Assembly (NCBI GenBank): GCA_902783205.1 | Contig: CACZQE010000128.1 | Location: 1-7,062, forward strand | Direction of reading: 5' to 3' | Length of the DNA stretch: 7,062 nt | Source of the DNA: an uncultured Lachnospiraceae bacterium | GTDB lineage: Bacteria > Bacillota_A > Clostridia > Lachnospirales > Lachnospiraceae | In this document: one piece after another, positions 1 to 5,826 of the stretch | How the letters are laid out: every line of letters begins with the position of its first letter | Numbering within the stretch: the first letter of the stretch is position 1 | The notes under the pieces: generated by a model | The model's database searches: none | What the model was told of the DNA's origin: nothing | The model's input: only the letters and a program-made list of their open reading frames with translations | Translations under genes and position numbers: made by a program

Positions 1-141
1 ACGGAAAAGGGCATGGAGATGAAAAAAGAAGCGGGGGATATACCCCGCCAGGTGGGGGCCTGCCTCCAACTGAAGGAGGAGGAAGCAGAGACACTTTACA
101 CACTTTTATACAGAATACTGGACGATCTGTCATCCCGATAA
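1..141 (+). CDS. C-terminal end of a probable MarR-family transcriptional regulator (5' truncated by window)
   Basis: Frame 1 is open from the first base to a TAA at 139-141, giving the last 46 residues of a protein that starts outside the window. It begins TEKGMEMKK, like the 'LT.kG' segment at the end of a MarR winged-helix wing. It then has a run of Glu residues (LKEEEAETLYTLLYRIL) and ends DDLSSR, which fits the final dimerisation helix of MarR proteins. If correct, it is a cytoplasmic DNA-binding repressor or activator whose targets usually lie nearby. A good terminator follows 24 bases after the stop, so this gene closes its own transcription unit. The helix-turn-helix itself is not in view, so the family call rests on the tail only; another winged-helix family is possible. 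Confidence 0.6.
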   Translation, partial: TEKGMEMKKEAGDIPRQVGACLQLKEEEAETLYTLLYRILDDLSSR

Positions 142-165
142 GAGGAAGACAGGTTCCGGAAGAAA

Positions 166-206
166 GCGCTGTCCTTGCCCCGGAAGGGGCCGGGCAGCGC
201 CTTTTT
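166..206 (+). terminator. Intrinsic terminator of the upstream regulator gene
   Basis: Left arm 166-181 (GCGCTGTCCTTGCCCC) pairs with right arm 186-200 (GGGGCCGGGCAGCGC). The stem is long and GC-rich, with one T·G wobble and a small internal bulge (T175, T176 opposite C191). It is capped by a GGAA tetraloop, a GNRA type, and followed by a T run at 202-206. It sits 24 bases after the regulator stop and well before the next promoter. Confidence 0.9.
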
Positions 207-218
207 ATCAGATGGGAG

Positions 219-248
219 AAGACTTCCTCTTATAGAAGGGGGAGTCTT
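219..248. repeat. 30-base inverted repeat next to the lysS promoter
   Basis: Arms 219-231 (AAGACTTCCTCTT) and 236-248 (AAGGGGGAGTCTT) are separated by four bases (ATAG). Eleven of 13 positions are Watson-Crick pairs and the other two would be U·G pairs in RNA, so all 13 positions can pair. No T run follows on either strand, so it is not an intrinsic terminator. It ends four bases before the -35 hexamer of the lysS promoter, where an operator or activator site would be expected. Its function is unknown. Confidence 0.7.
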
Positions 249-252
249 GAAC

Positions 253-281
253 TTGCAATAGGTTTGCACCTTTGCTATAAT
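253..281 (+). promoter_or_regulatory. Sigma-A-type promoter for lysS, with extended -10
   Basis: The -35 hexamer TTGCAA (253-258) is separated by exactly 17 bases from a perfect -10 TATAAT (276-281). A TGC at 273-275 makes an extended -10 element. Transcription would start near 288, giving a leader of about 60 bases before the ATG at 347. That leader is too short for a T-box. Confidence 0.82.
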
Positions 282-313
282 TATTACTTAGACTGTTAAA
301 AATAATACGAAAA

Positions 314-330
314 CAGACCCGACAGGTCTG
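314..330 (+). other. Small hairpin in the lysS leader, just before the Shine-Dalgarno
   Basis: CAGACC (314-319) and GGTCTG (325-330) form a perfect six-base stem with a five-base loop (CGACA). The stem ends two bases before the GGAGG ribosome binding site at 333-337. It lacks a T run, so it is not a terminator. It may stabilise the mRNA end or influence ribosome access, but no regulatory role can be shown from sequence. Confidence 0.5.
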
Positions 331-346
331 CCGGAGGAAGAAGATT

Positions 347-2404
347 ATGCACTGGTCAGAGAAGATTGCAAAGGATATTATCCGTAGATCACCGGATAAG
401 GAAGAATATGTATGTGCAGCGGGAATCAGCCCGTCAGGTTCCATCCATATCGGAAACTTCAGAGATATTGCCACAAGCTATTTTGTATATAAAGCACTGA
501 TTAAGGCAGGGAAAAAGGCAAGGCTCCTTTTCTCCTGGGATGAGTTCGACCGTTTCCGCAAGGTTCCGGAGAATGTTAAGAAGATTGCCCCCCAGCTTGA
601 AAATGAAATCGGGAAGCCTTATGTGGATATCCCGGATCCTTTCGGATGCTGCGGGTCCTATGCTGAGCATTTTGAAAAGGAATTCGAGCGGTCCATCCGC
701 CGCTTCGGAATAGACATGGACTACAGAAGACAGAGTGAGAATTACAGGAGCGGCAGATATGCAGAGCATGTAATCACGGCTGTTCAGAAGAGAAAAGAGA
801 TTTTTGACATTCTCGACAAGTTCCGCCAGCAGGTGGCAACACCCGAGGAAAGAGAAGCTTACTATCCCGTGACCATCTACTGTCCCTCCTGCGGCAAGGA
901 TGAAACTACCATCACCTCCAGCTCGGAAGACGGGGCAACCTGTACCTACACCTGTAAGTGCGGCCACAGCGGCAGCTGGGATTTCAGAAAAGACTTCAAC
1001 TGCAAGCTTGCATGGAAAGTCGACTGGCCCATGCGCTGGATGGTGGAAGGTGTGGACTTCGAGCCGGGCGGAAAAGATCATGCAAGCCCGGGCGGAAGCT
1101 ATGACACCAGCAAGATCATTGCAAAGAAGATCTTCGGCTACCAGGCGCCCATGTTCAAAGGATACGAATTCATCGGAATCAAAGGCTCCACAGGAAAGAT
1201 GTCCGGTTCTACGGGACTCAACCTGACACCGGAGACCCTGCTGATGATCTATCAGCCGGAAGTAATTCTCTGGCTCTACTCCAGAGCAGAGCCCAACAAG
1301 GCCTTTGATTTCTGCTTTGACGACGAGATCCTGCGTCAGTATTTTGAGTTTGACAAGATGCTGAAAATTCATCAGGCAGGAAAGGGAAAGAACTTTGACT
1401 ATATCGAGGGAATCATGTACAATGCCCTGATCGAGGGACGCCATGTAAATCCCGTACCTATGCAGCAGATTGTCAATTTCGGATCCGTGGTGGATTTCAA
1501 TGCGGATATGCTGGAGACAGTATTTGAAAAGATCGGGACACCCTACAAGAAGGAAGAGTTTGCGGAGCGGCTTGATCTTGCCCGCTGCTGGCTTGAAAAG
1601 TGTGCGCCTGAGAATATGAACAGGCTGCTGGCTTACCGCAACTGGGATTATTATGAGACTCTGGATGAAGCACAGAAAAAAGAAATCAGGCTCCTTCACG
1701 ACTTTATTGCCGCAGGCGGCTACAGCCTAGATGACCTGAATACATACATTTATCAGATTCCGCGGGATGCGCGGCCTGACTTCGACGAAGAGAAGAAGAA
1801 AGCCCTGCAGGCTCAGTTCTTTAAGAACGCCTACCGGCTGATGATCGGCAAGGATGCCGGCCCAAGACTTTACCTCTTCCTCTACGCAGTGGAACCGGAC
1901 CGCTATCTGCCCCTGCTTGATTTCAGCACGCCGCAGACAGAAGAAGAGAAGCGGCTGGCGCTGGAGGCAAAAGAGGAAGCAGAGAGAATAGCCAGAGAAG
2001 AAGCTGCGGCAGCAGAAGCGGCCAGAAAAGCTGCCGAAGAAGAGGAAGCCAGGAAGAATGCTCTTTCACCGGTAAAAGACACCATCACCATCGACCACTT
2101 TGATACAGTGGACCTGCGGGTGTGCAAGGTGATCAACTGTGAGGTTGTCAAAAAAGCAAAGAATCTCTTAAAGCTTACTCTCAATGACGGATTCGGAGAG
2201 AGAGTGATCGCTTCTTCCATTCGCGGCGAATATGAACCTGAAGAGCTGATCGGCCGCAAGATTATCGTGGTGGCCAATCTTAAGCCCGCCAAAATGGGCG
2301 GCGTGGAGAGCTGCGGCATGCTGCTGGCGGCAAGCGGCGACGAATTCGGGTGTAAGATTATCTTTGTGGATGACGCAGTACCGGAGGGTACACCTATCCA
2401 TTAA
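347..2404 (+). CDS. lysS: Class I lysyl-tRNA synthetase with C-terminal Trbp111/EMAPII-like tRNA-binding domain
   Basis: This enzyme charges tRNA-Lys with lysine in the cytoplasm using ATP. It is the class I (archaeal-type, also called LysK) enzyme, not the class II form common in bacteria. Visible marks are GISPSGSIHIGNF (HIGN at residues 34-37), a zinc-ribbon-like set (C179, C182, C203, C205), the GGKDHASPGGSYD segment (241-253) and the KMSGS loop (284-288). Class I LysRS proteins are usually about 520-530 residues, and that part ends here near 525. An Ala/Glu/Lys/Arg-rich, probably helical linker (about 531-575) follows. Residues about 577-685 resemble the C-terminal domain of bacterial MetRS and Trbp111 (VDLRVCKV, VVANLKPAKMGGVES, GMLLAA). 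The ATG is chosen because GGAGG (333-337) lies nine bases upstream. It has its own promoter and terminator. The MetRS-like tail could mislead annotators into calling it MetRS, but the catalytic domain is LysRS. Confidence 0.93.
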   Translation: MHWSEKIAKDIIRRSPDKEEYVCAAGISPSGSIHIGNFRDIATSYFVYKALIKAGKKARLLFSWDEFDRFRKVPENVKKIAPQLENEIGKPYVDIPDPFGCCGSYAEHFEKEFERSIRRFGIDMDYRRQSENYRSGRYAEHVITAVQKRKEIFDILDKFRQQVATPEEREAYYPVTIYCPSCGKDETTITSSSEDGATCTYTCKCGHSGSWDFRKDFNCKLAWKVDWPMRWMVEGVDFEPGGKDHASPGGSYDTSKIIAKKIFGYQAPMFKGYEFIGIKGSTGKMSGSTGLNLTPETLLMIYQPEVILWLYSRAEPNKAFDFCFDDEILRQYFEFDKMLKIHQAGKGKNFDYIEGIMYNALIEGRHVNPVPMQQIVNFGSVVDFNADMLETVFEKIGTPYKKEEFAERLDLARCWLEKCAPENMNRLLAYRNWDYYETLDEAQKKEIRLLHDFIAAGGYSLDDLNTYIYQIPRDARPDFDEEKKKALQAQFFKNAYRLMIGKDAGPRLYLFLYAVEPDRYLPLLDFSTPQTEEEKRLALEAKEEAERIAREEAAAAEAARKAAEEEEARKNALSPVKDTITIDHFDTVDLRVCKVINCEVVKKAKNLLKLTLNDGFGERVIASSIRGEYEPEELIGRKIIVVANLKPAKMGGVESCGMLLAASGDEFGCKIIFVDDAVPEGTPIH

Positions 2405-2442
2405 AAGCATCCCTGAATGGAGAGATATGGAAAGAATAAAGG

Positions 2443-2486
2443 CAGGAACCGAAACCGGGACAGAAAACCGGCGGTTCCTGTTTTTT
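2443..2486 (+). terminator. Intrinsic terminator after lysS
   Basis: CAGGAACCG (2443-2451) pairs perfectly with CGGTTCCTG (2472-2480). An inner CCGG/CCGG stem (2455-2458 with 2468-2471) extends it, and six T residues follow at 2481-2486. It begins 38 bases after the lysS stop. The next gene starts only 36 bases after the T run. Confidence 0.9.
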
Positions 2487-2511
2487 GCAGAAGGAACATC
2501 TGAGAATTTTC

Positions 2512-2519
2512 GAGGTGAT
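2512..2519 (+). promoter_or_regulatory. Ribosome binding site that fixes the start of the C39-like gene
   Basis: GAGGTGAT matches the AGGTGA part of the full Shine-Dalgarno complement and ends three bases before ATG 2523. This supports 2523 over the in-frame ATG at 2364, which would read through the end of lysS and its terminator. Confidence 0.8.
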
Positions 2520-2522
2520 ATA

Positions 2523-4001
2523 ATGCTGAAGAAGATAATTAAATCCCGTCACAGCCTGTATGTTGCGGCAGTTATCCTGGCGGCAGCAGCTTTTCCGGCG
2601 GCCTTTCCCGCCCGGGTTCAGGCAGCCTTCCCCTACAATATGGATGAAAAGCCGGTAATCGCGGAATCGGTCAGCTCCGATAATGTGACCATATTCAGGG
2701 ACGGCGCCTGCAAAGAGTATAAAAAGGTGGTCTCCGGGGAGAATTTTAAGATTACCATCAGCAAATCCCGGGGAGATGCCCTTTTCGGAAGCTGGGAGAA
2801 CGGTGAAAAGCAGGGAACAGGATGGATCAACAAAAAAGTGGTAATCCTGCATCCGGATCAGAAAAATGTCTATGCAACGGTCCGGACCCCGATGAACATT
2901 TACACCAACTCCTCCTGTGAGAAGAAACAGGACCGGATCAAAAAGTACTCCGGCGTTATTCTTGTGAGCAAAAAGGGAGATGCCAGGCAGGTAATCTATT
3001 CTGAGAAAGACCACTACGGTATCGGCTGGATGAAGAGAGAGGACTATAAGAACTCCCTCAAATATGACGGGAGAGAAAAAAGGACCCTTGCCGACGGAAC
3101 CTACACATTCAGATGCGGCTATCTGGATAACAAGGACGGCGGTATGGATGAACAGCCGGAGACAGACAGCTACAAAACATACGAACTGGCTATTTCTTTC
3201 CTTACGAAAAATGAGTATCTGCTCAGTGACATACAAACCGGCCGTTATCTGCATGCGGTACCTGACTGGAAAGAGGGGACATTCAGCCTGGAATGGGCTG
3301 ATCAGCCCGATGAGGTCTTCGGCCGTTTCAAGGCAGAAAGGCAGACGGGATCCTTTACATTTGCCAACACGATTTCCGGCGGTCTGCTGGGCCAGAGCCG
3401 GGAGGGAGAGATGATCCTGACTACGGACGGAAGCACGGAGAGCACACGCTGGAGAGTTCTGGCAAAGGACAGAATCTGCGACCTGGAAAAACCATTCGTT
3501 TTTACACAGTATGATCCTGCCTGGTGCAGGAAATCCTATGGCAGTGAAGGATGTATGGGAACAGCAGGCTGCGGGATCCTGGCTACAGTCAATGCGGTTT
3601 ACTCCCTGACAGGGCAGTATATGGATGTCATGGAACTGGCGGACTATGCGGTGGACAAGCACTACCGGATCATCGGCAGCGGAACGGACGAGGGAATCTT
3701 CAAGGCTGCCTGTAAGAAGTACGGAAAGAAATACGGCTTTGAATGGGACGGTAGCAGCAAGAAGATCAAAACACTGAAGAAAAAGCTGAAAGAAGGAAAA
3801 ACAGCAGCAGTTCATGTGCCGGGCCACTATGTATGTATCAGTGCCTATAATGAAAAGACCAAAAAATATCTGCTGCTGGATTCCAATTATCTGCCAAAAC
3901 GTAAAGACAGTCCCTACGGAGACTGGATCAGTGAAAGCAGGCTCAGGGAAGGAACACTTGAATCCCAGGGCTTCTTCTTCTTTAAAAGAAGAGACCGCTA
4001 G
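2523..4001 (+). CDS. Secreted SH3-like / ricin-like protein with C-terminal C39-like cysteine peptidase domain
   Basis: The 492-residue product has a basic start (MLKKIIKSRH), a hydrophobic alanine-rich core (about 12-30) and a VQA-A cleavage motif near residue 34, so it should be exported by Sec. No cell-wall anchor or lipobox is seen. Two SH3-like segments follow (about 48-110 and 115-178), each closing with a similar G-x-GW motif (GTGWINKK, GIGWMKRE). Residues about 190-315 (DGTYTFRCG start, STRWRVLA end) suggest a ricin-like beta-trefoil, a tentative call. Residues about 325-490 look like the C39_2 papain-like fold: FTQYDPAW, then GTAGCG with Cys350 as the probable nucleophile, His435 in PGHYVCIS, and Asp453 in LLLDSN. 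Proteins of this build may cleave or bind peptides or wall material outside the cell; the substrate is unknown. The start at 2523 follows GAGGTGAT. No clear promoter lies between the lysS terminator and this gene. Confidence 0.78.
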   Translation: MLKKIIKSRHSLYVAAVILAAAAFPAAFPARVQAAFPYNMDEKPVIAESVSSDNVTIFRDGACKEYKKVVSGENFKITISKSRGDALFGSWENGEKQGTGWINKKVVILHPDQKNVYATVRTPMNIYTNSSCEKKQDRIKKYSGVILVSKKGDARQVIYSEKDHYGIGWMKREDYKNSLKYDGREKRTLADGTYTFRCGYLDNKDGGMDEQPETDSYKTYELAISFLTKNEYLLSDIQTGRYLHAVPDWKEGTFSLEWADQPDEVFGRFKAERQTGSFTFANTISGGLLGQSREGEMILTTDGSTESTRWRVLAKDRICDLEKPFVFTQYDPAWCRKSYGSEGCMGTAGCGILATVNAVYSLTGQYMDVMELADYAVDKHYRIIGSGTDEGIFKAACKKYGKKYGFEWDGSSKKIKTLKKKLKEGKTAAVHVPGHYVCISAYNEKTKKYLLLDSNYLPKRKDSPYGDWISESRLREGTLESQGFFFFKRRDR

Positions 4002-4050
4002 ATTAATGTTACAATACATTTATATTATATTTACAATTTTCCGTAACGAA

Positions 4051-4079
4051 TTGAGAAAAGAGACAATCAGTGATAAAGT
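4051..4079 (+). promoter_or_regulatory. Possible promoter for the trigger-factor-like lipoprotein gene
   Basis: TTGAGA (4051-4056, five of six to consensus) is 17 bases from TAAAGT (4074-4079, four of six). The stretch before it, 4002-4050, is strongly AT-rich. The -10 is weak. An alternative -10, TACAAT at 4032-4037, has only a poor -35. Readthrough from the upstream gene is equally possible, since no terminator is seen in 4002-4120. Confidence 0.3.
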
Positions 4080-4120
4080 GGTAATGTCCGACTCAGACAC
4101 GTAATAATCAGGAGGTAAAT

Positions 4121-5200
4121 ATGAAAAAGAAATTATGTATAGTTCTTTCCGCGGTAATGGCTCTCTGCATGCTGGCAGGATGCGCATTTTCCGGTAACGG
4201 CGCGGAAGCAACCACTGAAGCCTTTGAAATGGCACAGCCGGATCCTATCGTGATCGATAATCCGGCCCAGTATGTGAAACTTGGAAAGTATAAAGGACTG
4301 AAGATCAAGAAGATGTCCACCAAGGTAACGGATGAAGAAGTCGAAAAAGAGATCAATGACAATCTGGGTATTGAATACACAGAGATCAAAGACCGTAAAG
4401 ATGTTCAGGAGAAGGACGTTGTCAATGTGGATTATGTGACCACATTTAACGGCAAGGCCGATGATGAATGGTCCGATGCCAATCTGGATATTCCCTTATC
4501 GGATGAAGGCTATTTTGACTATCTTGAGGATGATGTTGTCAAAGAGCTGATCGGCAAAAAAGTCGGGGATACAGTGACAGTTAAGTCAAAGTTCAATAAC
4601 GTAGACGAAACCGGCCATGAGGGTCAGGAATGTGAAATGGAGTTTACCATCAACAAGATTCAGGAAGCCCATGTTCCAAAGCTCACAGACAAATATGTCA
4701 AAGATCACTTCGGATATGAAACCGTGGAGGAATGGCGGAAAGAGCTTCGCCAGGAGCTGGAGGACACCAGAGCGATGGAAGCTGAGGATGCCAATATCTC
4801 CACACTGATCGGAACCATCATAGACGGATCGGAACAGGTAAAGGATTTCTCTCCGGCCCTGATCAAAAAGGCAAAAGAAAACATCGAGATCGAAGAAGGA
4901 GCCAATGCGGAACTGTACGGCATGACTCTGGATGACTATCTTAAGGAGATCTACCAGATATCCATGGATGACCTGGCAGTAGCCACGCTCAAAGAGAACT
5001 GCGTATGGGCACAGCTGGCTAAGGAGCTTAAGATTGAAGTAACCCAGGAAGAGATTGATCAGGCAATCAAGGATCTGGCACAGGATTACGGTTCAGAAGA
5101 AGAGGTAAGAAACCAGCTGTCCGAAGCACAGATCAAGGAGGGTATCGAGGAAGAAAAAATCGTAGAAAAGCTTAAGGAAATCAACGAATTTGTGGACTGA
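4121..5200 (+). CDS. Extracytoplasmic lipoprotein resembling trigger factor (FKBP-type PPIase-like plus chaperone-like domain)
   Basis: The 359-residue product starts MKKK, has a hydrophobic core (about 5-17) and a lipobox LAGC (18-21), so Cys21 should be lipid-modified and the protein anchored on the outer face of the membrane. An acidic, low-complexity spacer follows (22-48). Residues about 97-182 match the trigger-factor PPIase pattern (EKDVVNVDYVTTFNG, ELIGKKVGDTVTV, EFTINKIQE). Residues about 183-355 match its helical C-terminal part (LTDKYVKDHFGYETVEEWRKEL and a charged helical end). The ribosome-binding motif of true trigger factor is absent. The FIPGFE and FPxxY segments that line the PPIase pocket are changed (FDYLEDD; NNVDETG), so catalysis may be weak or lost. 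A role in folding exported proteins, in the manner of PrsA, is inferred. The start follows AGGAGGT (4110-4116); a strong terminator follows the stop. Confidence 0.8.
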   Translation: MKKKLCIVLSAVMALCMLAGCAFSGNGAEATTEAFEMAQPDPIVIDNPAQYVKLGKYKGLKIKKMSTKVTDEEVEKEINDNLGIEYTEIKDRKDVQEKDVVNVDYVTTFNGKADDEWSDANLDIPLSDEGYFDYLEDDVVKELIGKKVGDTVTVKSKFNNVDETGHEGQECEMEFTINKIQEAHVPKLTDKYVKDHFGYETVEEWRKELRQELEDTRAMEAEDANISTLIGTIIDGSEQVKDFSPALIKKAKENIEIEEGANAELYGMTLDDYLKEIYQISMDDLAVATLKENCVWAQLAKELKIEVTQEEIDQAIKDLAQDYGSEEEVRNQLSEAQIKEGIEEEKIVEKLKEINEFVD

Positions 5201-5258
5201 TTTTCTGCGAAAAAAAGTGACACCTATGAAAAAAAAGACATAAAAGAAACAGGACGCA

Positions 5259-5293
5259 CCCCTCTCTCCTTTTTTCGGGAGAGAGGGGTTTTT
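5259..5293 (+). terminator. Intrinsic terminator after the lipoprotein gene
   Basis: CCCCTCTCTCC (5259-5269) pairs perfectly over 11 bases with GGAGAGAGGGG (5278-5288). The loop is eight bases (TTTTTTCG), and five T residues follow at 5289-5293. It lies 58 bases after the stop and separates the lipoprotein gene from the dha operon. Confidence 0.93.
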
Positions 5294-5307
5294 GCATTAT
5301 CTTTTCC

Positions 5308-5336
5308 TTGATGTAGTATAAAAATGAGAGTATTAT
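5308..5336 (+). promoter_or_regulatory. Candidate promoter of the dha operon
   Basis: TTGATG (5308-5313) is 17 bases from TATTAT (5331-5336). The start of transcription would fall near 5343, only a few bases before the ribosome binding site, which makes an unusually short leader of about 20 bases. An alternative -10, TATAAA at 5317-5322, has a poor -35 (TTGCAT at 19-base spacing) but would give a more normal leader. A promoter is expected here because a strong terminator lies just upstream. No catabolite-repression (cre) box is evident. Confidence 0.4.
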
Positions 5337-5346
5337 GAAAGAAAAA

Positions 5347-5354
5347 AGGAGGGG
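5347..5354 (+). promoter_or_regulatory. Ribosome binding site that fixes the dhaM start
   Basis: AGGAGGGG ends seven bases before ATG 5362. The earlier in-frame ATG at 5335 has no such site and would add nine residues absent from the DhaM pattern, so 5362 is the start. Confidence 0.85.
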
Positions 5355-5361
5355 AGTTATT

Positions 5362-5760
5362 ATGGGAAAAATCGGTGTAGTACTTGTATCTCACAGTGAA
5401 TTGATTGCGAAAGGATTACTGGAGCTGGTTAATGAAATGAACGACGGTTCCGTTCCTGTAGTCGAAGCCGGGGGAGCAGACGGAGGACGGATCGGTACCA
5501 GTGCCATCAAGATCGAGGAAGCAATCGAGTCCCTTGAAGACTGTGACCATATCCTGGTCTATGCAGACCTGGGAAGCTCCATCTTAAGCGCCCTGACAGC
5601 ATTTGACATTATCGATGAAGATCTTGCTGAAAAGTGCCGCCTGGTAGACTGCCCCATCGTAGAGGGAGCACTGGCAGGCGTAGTCCAGGCGACCATCTCA
5701 GATGATGTGGAAGAAGTTGTGCGGGTTTCCGAGGCCGCAAGAGAGGCAAGAAAACTGTAA
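5362..5760 (+). CDS. dhaM: DhaM, PTS EIIA-Man-like phosphoryl donor subunit of dihydroxyacetone kinase
   Basis: DhaM takes phosphate from phospho-HPr of the PTS and passes it to the ADP bound in DhaL, so the kinase uses phosphoenolpyruvate rather than free ATP. The 132-residue product is a single EIIA-mannose-type domain, the short form usual in Firmicutes; the HPr and enzyme I domains fused in E. coli DhaM are absent. Marks are GVVLVSHSELIAKG with His11 as the phosphorylated residue, GGRIGTSAIKIEEAI (41-55), VYADLGSS (66-73) and DCPIVEGALAGVVQA (96-110). It is the first gene of the cluster, placed after a terminator, with dhaK 66 bases downstream. A mannose-family PTS EIIA is the main alternative; the linked dhaK and dhaL make DhaM far more likely. 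Confidence 0.93.
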   Translation: MGKIGVVLVSHSELIAKGLLELVNEMNDGSVPVVEAGGADGGRIGTSAIKIEEAIESLEDCDHILVYADLGSSILSALTAFDIIDEDLAEKCRLVDCPIVEGALAGVVQATISDDVEEVVRVSEAAREARKL

Positions 5761-5826
5761 CAAAATACCCTGATAACAAAACTGGCTGTTAATTATTATT
5801 CATGCATTTTTTGAGGAGGTAATGAA

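Noticed and set aside
219..248. Second terminator after the MarR-type gene, or a terminator for the minus strand
   Set aside because: The hairpin is long but has no T run after it on either strand, so it was kept as an inverted repeat of unknown role.
282..346. T-box leader upstream of lysS
   Set aside because: T-boxes often control synthetase genes in Firmicutes, but the leader is about 60 bases, with no T-box sequence, no specifier stem and no terminator hairpin.
434..1699. Long minus-strand open frame (421 codons) opposite lysS
   Set aside because: It lies wholly inside a well-supported gene, has no recognisable domain and no upstream ribosome binding site that I can see. It is a by-product of codon use on the coding strand.
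347..2404. Calling the first full gene methionyl-tRNA synthetase
   Set aside because: Only the C-terminal domain is MetRS-like. The catalytic core carries class I LysRS signatures (GISPSGSIHIGN, GGKDHASPGGSYD, KMSGS).
2364..2522. Upstream in-frame ATG extension of the C39-like gene
   Set aside because: It would overlap the end of lysS and run through the lysS terminator, and would place 53 charged residues before an obvious signal peptide. ATG 2523 has a good ribosome binding site.
2394..4019. Long minus-strand open frame (541 codons) opposite the C39-like gene
   Set aside because: It mirrors a protein with a signal peptide and conserved domain on the + strand. The minus-strand translation is Cys/Phe-rich without a motif pattern.
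4121..5200. Cytosolic trigger factor (tig)
   Set aside because: A lipobox and signal sequence replace the ribosome-binding domain, so the protein should be outside the cell.
5335..5361. Upstream in-frame ATG for dhaM
   Set aside because: It has no ribosome binding site and overlaps the Shine-Dalgarno of the better start at 5362. The DhaM pattern begins right at the later Met.
5761..5826. Terminator or regulatory element in the dhaM-dhaK gap
   Set aside because: A T run (about 5807-5812) is present but no GC-rich stem precedes it, and no convincing -35/-10 pair is seen.
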